The notes under the pieces: generated by a model
The model's input: only the letters and a program-made list of their open reading frames with translations
The model's database searches: none
What the model was told of the DNA's origin: nothing
Origin: Prevotella sp.
Lineage (GTDB): Bacteria > Bacteroidota > Bacteroidia > Bacteroidales > Bacteroidaceae
Direction of reading: 5' to 3'
Length of the DNA: 59,762 nt
Assembly: GCA_017964785.1 (NCBI GenBank)
Contig: JAGCRH010000107.1
Span: 1 to 59,762, forward strand
Made by a program: the position numbers and the translations under genes
Shown: positions 47,421-56,000 of the stretch, one piece after another
How the letters are laid out: the number at the start of each line of letters is the position of its first letter
How positions within the stretch are numbered: the first letter of the stretch is position 1

Positions 47421-47744
47421 TCAGTGAGTGACAATCCTGATGCCGTCGATTTCCATTATCAGATAGTCCCTCACTCGCCGTATCTGCTTCGACTCCGTGA
47501 ATTGGATCATCCTCTGCTTGATTGACGGGAAAACCTTGATACAGACGCAAAAACCTGTCTCGACCTGACCCTTTCCAGTTAGATATTTAATATGAAATGG
47601 TACACGTGAGACTCCGCGCCCGTCCTTCCCGCCGGGCGGATTGAACCCCCTGACGGTGATGCCCGTCTTCGCGTCCTTCCACTCGAACTTCTCGGTCAAG
47701 TCTCTGACCTCGTTCCAACTCCGTGTCGGTTTCATCTTCGGCAT
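47421..47744 (-). CDS. Hypothetical protein, 107 aa
   Basis: Starts MPKMKPTRSWNEVRDLTEKF. Beta-rich (TGITVRGFNPPGGKDGRGVS; YLIMEIDGIRIVTH at the end), with two Cys. No known family. It lies between the HU-like gene (4-nt gap) and the amidase, so is part of the late operon. Confidence 0.7.
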   Translation of the reverse strand: MPKMKPTRSWNEVRDLTEKFEWKDAKTGITVRGFNPPGGKDGRGVSRVPFHIKYLTGKGQVETGFCVCIKVFPSIKQRMIQFTESKQIRRVRDYLIMEIDGIRIVTH

Positions 47745-47747
47745 ATG

Positions 47748-48362
47748 CTATCCTTCCAAGTCGTTGCCGCCGTTGCCACCGCCGTTGTCGCCGGAACCGG
47801 AGCCTTCACCCGAGCCTGAGCCCGCGCCGTTGCCCTCAGAACCCGCGCCCTGCGCCCCCGAGTTACCGCCCGTGCCGTCGCCTGCCGGGTCCACCTGCGT
47901 AGCGTCCTCCTCTTCCTCGTTGTCGCCGCCCACCACGGGCTTGCCGTCCTTGCCGACGCGCCGCCACTGCACCTCCGTGTCGAACTTCTTCGAGAACACG
48001 GGACTGACGCTTGCCGCCACGCGACCCTTCGCCGCCTGCGCGTTCACGTCGTCGATGGTCACGGCCTTGATCACGTTGCCGTCCTTGTCCACCTGATCCT
48101 TCACGCTCAGGTCGATGCAGGGATATACGAACAGGAAGTTCTTACCCAGCGGCACGCGATAGCCCATCAGCAGCAGTTCCTTCACCTTCCTCATGTAGCG
48201 GCTCACGGCTCCCTGCATGATTTCCGGTTCGATACTCGTACCCTCGCAAGCCTTCTCCACCATGTCGTCGAAGGTCAGCGTCGATTTGTTCACCGTCTTG
48301 CCGTAGAATGAGTGCGGCTTCATCTTGTTGTTCTCCAGAATCTGAAAGTCAACCTTTGCCAT
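47748..48362 (-). CDS. HU-like DNA-binding protein with acidic/glycine-rich tail
   Basis: 204 residues from MAKVDFQILENNKMKPHS (ATG 48362; frames farther upstream include the promoter). Residues 1-125 follow the Bacteroidota HU-related protein layout (KSTLTFDDMVEKACEGTSIE; SRYMRKVKELLLMGYRVPLG). The C-terminal 60 residues are Glu- then Gly/Ser-rich (GNGAGSGSGEGSGSGDNGGG). Probably binds DNA; such genes commonly sit beside the endolysin in Bacteroidota phages. First gene of the late operon 48362-46028. Confidence 0.8.
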   Translation of the reverse strand: MAKVDFQILENNKMKPHSFYGKTVNKSTLTFDDMVEKACEGTSIEPEIMQGAVSRYMRKVKELLLMGYRVPLGKNFLFVYPCIDLSVKDQVDKDGNVIKAVTIDDVNAQAAKGRVAASVSPVFSKKFDTEVQWRRVGKDGKPVVGGDNEEEEDATQVDPAGDGTGGNSGAQGAGSEGNGAGSGSGEGSGSGDNGGGNGGNDLEG

Positions 48363-48471
48363 AATTCTAATTTTTTGTGGGTTATACAATATTTGTTTCC
48401 TTAAAACTTTTTTGAGTTTGCCTAAAACGCAATTGAGTTTGCCTAAAACTACATTTGGCTTTCTCTTGGGA

Positions 48472-48505
48472 CAAATATAGCACCGAGCCAAAATGTTTTT
48501 GGGAC
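48472..48505 (-). promoter_or_regulatory. GTCCCA-class promoter of the HU/amidase operon
   Basis: Leftward GTCCCA (48505-48500), 20 nt, TATATTTG (48479-48472). Two further copies of the word lie near: TGGGAC at 48467-48472, directly abutting the -7 box, and CGGGAC at 48517-48522. Confidence 0.7.
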
Positions 48506-48529
48506 AACCCTTGCGACGGGACAAAAAAA

Positions 48530-48560
48530 GAGCCAGCGGCTCGTCACGAGTGGCTGGCTC
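48530..48560 (-). terminator. Rho-independent terminator
   Basis: GAGCCAG..CTCG-TCA-CGAG..CTGGCTC; leftward a TTTTTTTG tract follows. It ends the transcript of 48661-49080 just before the next promoter. Confidence 0.85.
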
Positions 48561-48602
48561 AACCCTAAAAGATTTACGTGTTATGAAAACGTAAACCGTT
48601 GT

Positions 48603-48650
48603 GGCTTGCTGGGGTATCGCTCCCCGTCAATCTCCGCGATTTAGCAAGCC
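48603..48650. repeat. Inverted repeat GGCTTGCT/AGCAAGCC with inner stem
   Basis: GGCTTGCT (48603-48610) pairs with AGCAAGCC (48643-48650); the interior holds GGGG-TATCGC-TCCCC. With the TTACG/CGTAA hairpin (about 48574-48594) it forms a structured 3' region between 48661 and the terminator. No gene lies in 48363-48660. Confidence 0.65.
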
Positions 48651-48660
48651 TCCTGTGTGT

Positions 48661-49080
48661 CTATGTGTCTTTGCGTACTTCATCACCATACTGATGCCAC
48701 CAGCGGGCGGCCTCACGAATAGTCTCGTGAAGTTCTGTCATTACTTCATGTGGATCGTGCTGTTTCCAGTCGATGCACTCCTGAGTACCCATCTGCATCA
48801 CGAAAAAGTCCGTGCGCCCTTCGATATACTCAGCCCATCGTTTCATGCCAAGGGCTGTGCCAAAAAGACGGTCAAAGTGTGCCGTGTCGTTGGTCTCAAT
48901 AATCTGCACTTCCACATGCGGCCATGCCTCCTGACGAAGCGACCAAACCTTACCCATCGTTTCCACGTCACGACATATAGGAGAAAACTTTCCACGTTTC
49001 ACCGCCTGCGGCTCCAGCCCCTTCTGCTGAGTCCTTGGGAACATCACCAAGTCTTTAATATCTAATTTTTTTGTTGTCAT
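48661..49080 (-). CDS. Hypothetical protein, 139 aa
   Basis: Starts MTTKKLDIKDLVMFPRTQQK. Contains VEVQIIETNDTAHFDRLFGT and a helical C-terminus (HEVMTELHETIREAARWWHQ). No known motif. Last gene of the leftward cluster 51946-48661. Confidence 0.7.
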   Translation of the reverse strand: MTTKKLDIKDLVMFPRTQQKGLEPQAVKRGKFSPICRDVETMGKVWSLRQEAWPHVEVQIIETNDTAHFDRLFGTALGMKRWAEYIEGRTDFFVMQMGTQECIDWKQHDPHEVMTELHETIREAARWWHQYGDEVRKDT

Positions 49081-49103
49081 ATTCTAATAACGTTTTTTCT
49101 CGA

Positions 49104-49511
49104 TTAATATTGTTTCCCAATCAATTCGGGATTGTCTGTCACATTGCCGACAACTTCGGTCATTGGTTCGCCCTCCATCCGCTTGCGCAGTGCCCAGGCT
49201 AAATCCGTTCTACATCCAGAACGGAAGGAGCGCACAATAAAGCCATTGTCCTCATACTCCACCACTCCGTAGATTTCGGCATTGAGCATCGTCTCTGGCA
49301 CTCTCAGGATGTCACCCTCATATACGTCCTTGCCGTTCTTGTCCTGCATACCCGTAAACTGTCCGATGCTCTCCGTGTCGCACTCAATGGGCCACATGTT
49401 GTTTTCGGTCTTCTGCCAGATAAACATTGTTCCTTTGTCTTCATACACATAACCGTACATCCATCTGTTTGGTTTTGCCGTCTCGCGGCCTCTGAATTTA
49501 ATCTGTCTCAT
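49104..49511 (-). CDS. YopX-family phage protein
   Basis: 135 residues from MRQIKFRGRETAKPNRWM. The sequence follows the YopX signature: IKFRGR, WMYGYVYE, SIGQFTGMQDKNGKDVYEGD, ILRVPETM and the final EVVGNVTDNPELI. Family knowledge: widespread in phages of Bacillota and Bacteroidota; function unknown. ATG 49511 chosen over a longer frame that overlaps the next gene. Confidence 0.9.
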   Translation of the reverse strand: MRQIKFRGRETAKPNRWMYGYVYEDKGTMFIWQKTENNMWPIECDTESIGQFTGMQDKNGKDVYEGDILRVPETMLNAEIYGVVEYEDNGFIVRSFRSGCRTDLAWALRKRMEGEPMTEVVGNVTDNPELIGKQY

Positions 49512-49515
49512 AATC

Positions 49516-49989
49516 TTATGCCTCCTCTTCTTTTGTATAGTCCTTGATCTTGATGTTTGGCAGTCGCTTGCGCAGTCGGCAGAACATCCGCTTGTCGTAA
49601 ATCCTGTAATGGAAAGCGTAAGAGCATTCGCGAAGGTTGCCATGGAACTCGTAGAACATACCATATTGGCTGTTGCAGATGACCAGTTTCGTAAAGTTTT
49701 CAAATGTATAACCCTTAGTCTTCACGAGTTTCAGAAAGTCCCATACCTCTGGTTTGCCGTAGAAGCAGAGATAGCGTCCGTCGTTGGCTTCCAGTTGAAT
49801 GCGGAAGCCGTCAATTCTCTCTCGACTCTGTTCCTCCTTATACTTGGTGGTAACGACATTGTTAATAACAAAGTGTTTCTTTCCGTTGTGCTCGAAATAC
49901 ACAGGCACATACTTTTCGATACCGCCCTCAAAGGCGATGTGTCTTTCAAATGCCTGCGCACTGTCTTGTTTCAATTTTATCTGTGTCAT
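49516..49989 (-). CDS. Hypothetical protein, 157 aa
   Basis: Starts MTQIKLKQDSAQAFERHIAF. Beta-rich middle (YVPVYFEHNGKKHFVINNVV; FTKLVICNSQYGMFYEFHGN) and basic helix near the end (RLRKRLPNIKIKDYTKEEEA). No family recognised. 4-nt gap to the YopX gene. Confidence 0.7.
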   Translation of the reverse strand: MTQIKLKQDSAQAFERHIAFEGGIEKYVPVYFEHNGKKHFVINNVVTTKYKEEQSRERIDGFRIQLEANDGRYLCFYGKPEVWDFLKLVKTKGYTFENFTKLVICNSQYGMFYEFHGNLRECSYAFHYRIYDKRMFCRLRKRLPNIKIKDYTKEEEA

Positions 49990-50096
49990 AATTCGTTTCC
50001 TTTCTCTAATTGTTGATAGTGATTAAAATTGAAGTTTGTAACGGAGCGTGCCCACATCCCACGCTCCATGATGAGAGTAAGACAGGGCGAATCAAA

Positions 50097-50228
50097 TCAA
50101 TCCTCTATCCAGAACACGAAGCACTTCCTCTTGCGAGGGAAGTAAATCTTACCGTTCTTTCGGATGTATCGGCAGAAAACAAGTCTTCTACCAATCTTCG
50201 TTTGTGAGACGCTTACAGATTGTTTCAT
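50097..50228 (-). CDS. Small basic protein, 43 aa, behind an attenuator-like leader
   Basis: ATG 50228, TGA 50097. Starts MKQSVSVSQTKIGRRLVFCR and continues YIRKNGKIYFPRKRKCFVFW. Very basic with beta-rich ends; likely nucleic acid binding. The leader (50376-50229) contains an intrinsic terminator, so expression may require antitermination. Confidence 0.6.
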   Translation of the reverse strand: MKQSVSVSQTKIGRRLVFCRYIRKNGKIYFPRKRKCFVFWIED

Positions 50229-50289
50229 ATCCTAAGAAGTTTAGTTTCTGACAAGCCGTCAGACGGCCCGTTGCCGAGTTGCAACAAAA

Positions 50290-50390
50290 AAGCCCAAGAG
50301 TGTGGGTCTCCTGGGCTTCTGTGGATTCCTCCTTTCGGAAGTTTTGTCTTACCGATATGAAAAAATCACACGTCTCACGCTGCAAAGATA
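50290..50390 (-). promoter_or_regulatory. Promoter, leader and intrinsic terminator before gene 50228
   Basis: -7 box TATCTTTG (50390-50383), with CTTG 20 nt upstream. About 60 nt after the predicted start comes a hairpin (AAGCCCA.GAG-TGTGGGT-CTC.TGGGCTT, 50290-50318), followed leftward by TTTTTTGTTGC. The hairpin lies between promoter and gene, so this is either an attenuator or a roughly 90-nt small RNA. Nothing else is seen in 50229-50504. Confidence 0.65.
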
Positions 50391-50504
50391 AGAATTAATT
50401 TTTTATCTTGCAAGGGAAAGCCCTGAATTTTTACAAAATTTATCAAAGAACGTTATCGTGCTGGCCCGACGGCCAGTGATTGCAGAAGCCTGCTATAACG
50501 TAGA

Positions 50505-51104
50505 TTACTCTGCAATATAATAGTCGTAGATGGCCTTGGCCATAATCTCGGCGGCGTTCTTGGGAAGTTGTTCCCACTCCTTGCGACGCACACCGTGGAA
50601 GCCCTCGCGTTCGTCCTGTTCGTCGGCATCCTCGAAGAACATATTGCCACACTCGATATAACTCTCGCACTCTGCCAGCACCTCTTCGTAGGTCATGGGG
50701 CGAGGCTCGTCGTAAACGTCGTTCTCGTCGTCGTCCTCATAGACATAAAAGTTGTCGGCAGGATCCACCCAGTTCAACAGCGTGCGTCCGTCGCCGTCTG
50801 TCAAGTGCCACTCGTAGTATGCCGGACGGAACACATAGTTGTCCCTCTTAGGCAGTTGCGGTTTCAGTCCAATGCGCTTGCAGATGGTCTTGTAAGCCCG
50901 TCGCACAGCAGCCGCCATCTGTCGTGTAGTGATGCCGACGGCGATGTCCTCGCGCTTGCCCTGGCAGATAATGGTCACACCCTTCTGCTTCGGATTCTGG
51001 CGGTTCTCCCAGATGTAAATCTTGCCGCCGTTGTCGTTACCGCGTCGCGACCAGAGGTCTTCATTCAGTCGCTGCGTCAGTTCGATATAATTTCTGTATG
51101 CCAT
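50505..51104 (-). CDS. Hypothetical protein, 199 aa
   Basis: Starts MAYRNYIELTQRLNEDLWSR. Beta-rich N-terminal half (KGVTIICQGKREDIAVGITT), a helix (MAAAVRRAYKTICKRIGLKP) and a strongly acidic segment (VYEDDDENDVYDEPRP). No known family. The acidic stretch is reminiscent of DNA mimicry but not diagnostic. Confidence 0.7.
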   Translation of the reverse strand: MAYRNYIELTQRLNEDLWSRRGNDNGGKIYIWENRQNPKQKGVTIICQGKREDIAVGITTRQMAAAVRRAYKTICKRIGLKPQLPKRDNYVFRPAYYEWHLTDGDGRTLLNWVDPADNFYVYEDDDENDVYDEPRPMTYEEVLAECESYIECGNMFFEDADEQDEREGFHGVRRKEWEQLPKNAAEIMAKAIYDYYIAE

Positions 51105-51133
51105 AATGCTCTGATTTTAGATGTTTGCTGTAA

Positions 51134-51946
51134 TTAATAACGGTCACAATAGATATCGAGCACGCGCCCGGCTTGTATCATCTTCTCGGCCCAGCGTGTT
51201 GCGTTGTTCGGGTTTGTTACGATGCAGTGCAGTTGTGCCCAGTTGTCGGCATAGCCCTCACTATTGCTCCAGTTGGGACGGTGTACCTCAAACGGCGACT
51301 CCACCGTGTCTATGCGGATAACGTGCCACTCTCCTGAGTACTCGGCAATGCTTTCCTTTTCAGATCCGTCAACCATGTAGTAACGGCCAAACTCATTGTC
51401 TGGAGCCAACGGGTCAACCTCGTTTGTTTCAACGATGACGCGCAGTTCTTCGGGGTCTGCCTGTGCCTCGCGCCAAGATACATCCCACTTGTGGGCCAGT
51501 TCGCGGGCAGTTCCCTCCCACTGCTGCAGGGCAAACAGTCGTGCGTAACGGTCATAGAGTGCCGTCTGTGGGTGAGTCTCTTTCTCAATAGAACCGAAGA
51601 GCGTGCGCTCCCATTCTGGTGTTTCCGCATTCTGACCGTCGAGCCAGTCGATGCGTGCGCCCTGTTTGGCAAAGGCATACACCTCTGTTGGTGTCTGCTG
51701 TGCCATCCACCAGCCCACATACTCCTGCACCTTCTGACGCTCTTCGCCTTTCATTTCATCGGCACTCAGTTCCTGGCACTCTGTCACTTCCTCCGTCGTG
51801 TCGGTCACGGTCATGGTCTTGGCAAACAAATCCATCGACTTAGCGTCGCGGCGGGCTATCTCGCGGGCTTCTTGCTCCGTCTCTGCTATAATACCGTGCA
51901 TCGTGATCACTGCGTCGAAATGCACATCTATATTGAACTTCTTCAT
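51134..51946 (-). CDS. Hypothetical protein, 270 aa
   Basis: Starts MKKFNIDVHFDAVITMHGII; the first 40 residues look like a small alpha/beta module (TEQEAREIARRDAKS). The remainder is acidic with many Trp (EYVGWWMAQQTPTEVYAFAK). C-terminus ends VLDIYCDRY. No family recognised. Confidence 0.7.
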   Translation of the reverse strand: MKKFNIDVHFDAVITMHGIIAETEQEAREIARRDAKSMDLFAKTMTVTDTTEEVTECQELSADEMKGEERQKVQEYVGWWMAQQTPTEVYAFAKQGARIDWLDGQNAETPEWERTLFGSIEKETHPQTALYDRYARLFALQQWEGTARELAHKWDVSWREAQADPEELRVIVETNEVDPLAPDNEFGRYYMVDGSEKESIAEYSGEWHVIRIDTVESPFEVHRPNWSNSEGYADNWAQLHCIVTNPNNATRWAEKMIQAGRVLDIYCDRY

Positions 51947-52009
51947 AATCGTAATATTCTTCTTTGGTTTAACACTGATTTTTCCGATACTCTCTAACGT
52001 ATATATTTG

Positions 52010-52600
52010 TTAATCAATGATGGCAAAGTGGTGACGGTCGCCTTCGCGGTCGGTATAGTCGAAGTTCAAGGTGTCGCGGTTCTCACCGTAATAGACAACC
52101 TCGTTGTTCTCTGCCTTACTGTACTTTCCAAAACTTAGCCGGATGCTCACTACCCACGTCAGGGGTACGCAGCAGTTCTTGATGAATGTCTGTGCGCGGC
52201 GCGTTGCGTCGGTCAGACTCGATCCTGTAAACTCTGCTATCTCGTCGCGTATTTCCTTCAATGTCATGCCGTACTTCGTGCGGTCGGTGGCGTAGGGTAC
52301 TTCGATTTCCTGTTCTTCTTTCTTGATGGTGACGTGATAACCGCAATAAGCCTCGCTTTCCACTCGGTAGGAGTCCTGTTCCTTGCGCTCGCTGATGGCA
52401 TACTCTGTGGCCTCCTTGCGCTCGTCCTGGTCGGCATCCCAATACTCGGCCCACTGGCATTCACACCGTGCCTTGTTGCACTGATCCTCATAATAATCCT
52501 GTGCGTTCAGGCTGTTGGTAAATACTTTCTGCTCGGTGTGCAGATAGTTGTCACTTTCGGTATAACTCGTAAATGATACGATAATAATCTTTGTCTTCAT
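52010..52600 (-). CDS. Hypothetical protein, 196 aa
   Basis: Starts MKTKIIIVSFTSYTESDNYL. Beta-strand N-terminus, charged helical middle (DQCNKARCECQWAEYWDADQ), and a basic/beta C-terminal part. No recognised family. Its start is preceded by the conserved leader AACCCCTAAAAGATTTA shared with 58934. Confidence 0.7.
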   Translation of the reverse strand: MKTKIIIVSFTSYTESDNYLHTEQKVFTNSLNAQDYYEDQCNKARCECQWAEYWDADQDERKEATEYAISERKEQDSYRVESEAYCGYHVTIKKEEQEIEVPYATDRTKYGMTLKEIRDEIAEFTGSSLTDATRRAQTFIKNCCVPLTWVVSIRLSFGKYSKAENNEVVYYGENRDTLNFDYTDREGDRHHFAIID

Positions 52601-52628
52601 AACTCTAAATCTTTTAGGGGTTTAATAC
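52598..52628 (-). promoter_or_regulatory. Conserved leader, copy 1
   Basis: Leftward TTAAACCCCTAAAAGATTTA then GAGTTATG, matching 58932-58961 (...TTTAAAGTTATG) almost base for base. A third related word (AACCCTAAAAGATTTA) is at 48561-48576 on the other strand. Confidence 0.6.
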
Positions 52629-52649
52629 TTTACTAATTTCTGATATTTA

Positions 52650-52940
52650 TTATTTCCGCTGGAGGCACAAGTCTTCTGCCGTCCAGACGGGGAAGAGGGA
52701 ATACATGCTGTTCACGTCGGCATACTCGAAGCCTTCCGGTGCGCTGCCGCAAAGTTCTGGATCTGTGCAGTCGGCAATATGTCTGCTGTTATAGACCACC
52801 ACTGCCCCGTTCTCGTTCAGGGCAAAAGCCATATTGGCTTCCTGCATCTTCTTATAAAGGTCCTCCATCTGTTTGGCCAGGGCCTGCTGATCGTCGGTCA
52901 ACTTCACCAGTTCGTCGATATTAATATTCATCTTTGCCAT
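52650..52940 (-). CDS. Hypothetical protein, 96 aa
   Basis: Starts MAKMNINIDELVKLTDDQQA. N-terminal helix pair (LAKQMEDLYKKMQEANMAFA), then a more extended part with two Cys and CTDPELCGSAPEGFEY. No known family. 62 nt downstream of the large polyvalent gene's stop is not relevant; it follows that gene in the leftward direction. Confidence 0.65.
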   Translation of the reverse strand: MAKMNINIDELVKLTDDQQALAKQMEDLYKKMQEANMAFALNENGAVVVYNSRHIADCTDPELCGSAPEGFEYADVNSMYSLFPVWTAEDLCLQRK

Positions 52941-53002
52941 AATATAACCTCCTATAAATTTTAATTGATTTACTAATTTCTGATATTTTGTATAATGTAT
53001 AA

Positions 53003-56000
53003 CTATGCGGCGTGACGGCAGAAGGTGTCTGAATTTTCTATTGGTTCCCAGCCGTTAGCCTTGGTGAAGTGAGTACGCAGCCAGTCGAGCGGGCGCACGT
53101 TGCACTTGACTTCGTTCATAAACTCGTCCCAGATGTAATAAATGGCGTGGCGTTCGTTGCCTGCATAGTCGCTGATGAACACCTGCAATTCTCCGAGCAG
53201 GGCTTTGCCGTCCTTGCCAGTCAGACGGAAGCGGCGGCCCATAATGTCGCGGTCGTCGTCGCTGATTTCGTAGCGACTCTGTAACTTGGCGAAGTCGTCG
53301 CCTGTGTAGTCCGTTACCCATGCACTCGGCTGGGGTGCGCCTGATTTCTCCGATGCGCTGTAATTAGGCTTCTCAGTAGGGTTCAGGATTTCGCCGATGG
53401 TGTCAAAGCCTACCATGTCGGCCAGCAGATGAAAGTCGGCCATTGCACGGGCTGCCTGCCAGATGCTCACGCCGTTCTCACACTCCACGATTTCCGATTT
53501 CTCGCTCTCCGTTTCTTTCCAGCGATACCAGTTCACGCAGTACGACATATCCTCCGGCTTGTCCGTGTCGTTGTCGTAGGCCACCTTCACGCGGATCTTA
53601 CCCGCATTGTGCTTGTAGGTCGATTCCTTGCCTCCGAACTTCACTTTGTTGCTGATGACCTCGGCAAAGAATTTCGTCCACTTCTCCAAATCCTCGGCCT
53701 TGACAATCTTTCCGTTCCACGTCGTGAAGTCCTGGAACTTGCGTCCCTCTGGGTCAGTGATTGCCGACGCACTCTCTAACGTAAGAGCCTCGGCGATAAA
53801 CTCCCCGCCGTTCAGTTCGGTGCCGAAGGGACCGGGCACGGACTCGCCGAAGTTCAGGCGATAGACCTTGCGATATTCGCCGAAGACCTTCATTTCCCTT
53901 GTCACTCTCACGGCCTCAATGGTGGCCACACGTCTGCTCTGGTTGTGGCGCACGCGGTCGCCCTTCTTGTAGTCGTCCTTGATGTCGGCTTTCGGCTTGT
54001 AGTCGTCTTCCGTCAGCGGTGTCACCTCGTCCGATGTTTTGATGATGTTATAGCCGTTTTTCTCGCGGCAGTCCTGGCACCAGTTTGTAAAGTCATCCAG
54101 ATAGAGGATAACGCCGTGACCTTCGCACACGAGGCCGATACCAGTCACGATGGCGGTACGTCCGTCGGTGTTAATCTTCACGAAACTGCCTACCTCGATG
54201 CCCTCGGCGTCTGCAATTTCTGCGACCTCCTGTAACGCCTCGGCCTCTGCCTCGGTCTTGGCCTGCTTCTCGGCCTCGCGGCGGGCCTTGTTCAGTTCCT
54301 TTTCTTCCTTCTTGTTGATCCAGCGGCAAAGGGTGCGCCCGTTCTGTCCTGCGGCCTCCTTGATGTAGCCAGCCTGCAAAAGTCGGTCGTATTCCTCTTG
54401 CACAAATCCAGCCACTGCCTTACGCTCCCTATAATAGCCCGTGCCGTGGCCCGTCAGGTCGGTGCGCTTGTTCTGAATGGCTATGCGGCTACGGATGCAG
54501 CCCAGCGCGTCACCCTTGTCCTTATATAGGTTACTCCGCTTCGTGGTCGTACACTCCTTGATCACGTCGGCGATTCCCTCCGTGTAGGTCTCGCGGTATA
54601 ACATACGTTCGTCGGCCTCTGAGCGCGTCAGAACGATGTCGCCGTAGTTATCAGTGCAATGATATTCGCACGTTGTCAGTACCTTAAATTTGGCCTCCAG
54701 CGTGTCGATGTCGGCGGGGTTCACCTCTCCGCTAATGCTGTCTGGATGCACGTACAGATACTGTGCGCCCTTGGCCAACTCAGGGCAGTTGTGCCAGTGT
54801 GCGTAACTCTCATTCAGCAGCGTCCAGCCCTCGCCCTTCAGCAGTTCCACCACCTCGCTATAAAAGGCCGTCAGTGCCTTCTCTGCGGCTTCGTGGGCCT
54901 CCTGCGAATAGTCGCCGTACACCTGGCGGCTGTATGCCCGTACCTGAGTGCGGAAATACACGTCGGCCACTTTCTCGCGTCCGTGTCCGTCCTGGTGCTT
55001 TACCTGTGGGCGCAAATCAATTACTACCTGGCTCATGCCGTTCTTACTCTCGTTGCTGTTGTCGCCTATCTTGATACCCTCGGCCTCAGTAATTTCCGAA
55101 GTCTCCTGTAAAGGCGCGTCGTTGGTGTCGTAGCAGGCGCACACCTCTGAGGGCTGCGGATCGTCGCTGATGGGTGCGAACTGGTTCCAATGCCAAAGCC
55201 AACTAAATTCGTGGGAACCGTTGCGGAAACTGTCGGAAGCCTCCGGCACTGTGATGGTGTGGCGTTCCTCGTCGATGGCCTCGCAGGTGTAGCGGCAATT
55301 TGTCGGCTTTCCTGTAACGTGGTCAACGAGTGCAAAGCGGGTGCCAACCTTCAACCAGTCGGGCTTCTGTGCCTCGGCGTGGCTGATGTCAAAGAAACCG
55401 TTAGCATAGTTCCAGCGGGCTTGTGCCTCGGTCTGGCCATAGGCAATCCTGTTGGTGCCTTCGTCCCCAATCTTGCAATACTCGTATAATATATGCGTGG
55501 CGGGTTCTTCCTCGCCCTGCGGATTGGTCCAGGCATCTTGCAGATGGTTCGACGCTTTCGCCTCGTCGAGAGTCAGGAAGGCGGGCAGGTCGTCGCCGTT
55601 TGCGTAAATCTCGCCCACGGCGTTTATAACAAAGCGCCACTGATCGCCGTCTCTCTGCTCGGGCTCTGCCAACTTAGCGGCCTCGCGCTGTGCGTTGCTC
55701 TCTGCTGCGGGTGCGTCGCTGGTGTCATAACTTGCAGCGATGGCCAGCGACTCGGCGGGTTCCTCAATTTCCGAAGAGGTCTCTAACGGGGCGGGTGCGG
55801 CGGTCTGCACTTCCTGACGAAGTGCGAACCACTCGCGAACCATTGCCACGGCCTCCGGCTCGGTAGCCTCCCACTGCTTGCGCTCCTTGTTCCAGGTGCA
55901 GCCGTGCGCCTTGATCTGACGTTTATTAAAGTAAGTGTCTTTCCAGTCGTTGCCAACGACGGCCACGCCCTCGGCTGTCTCAACGAGTCGCAGGCCCTCG

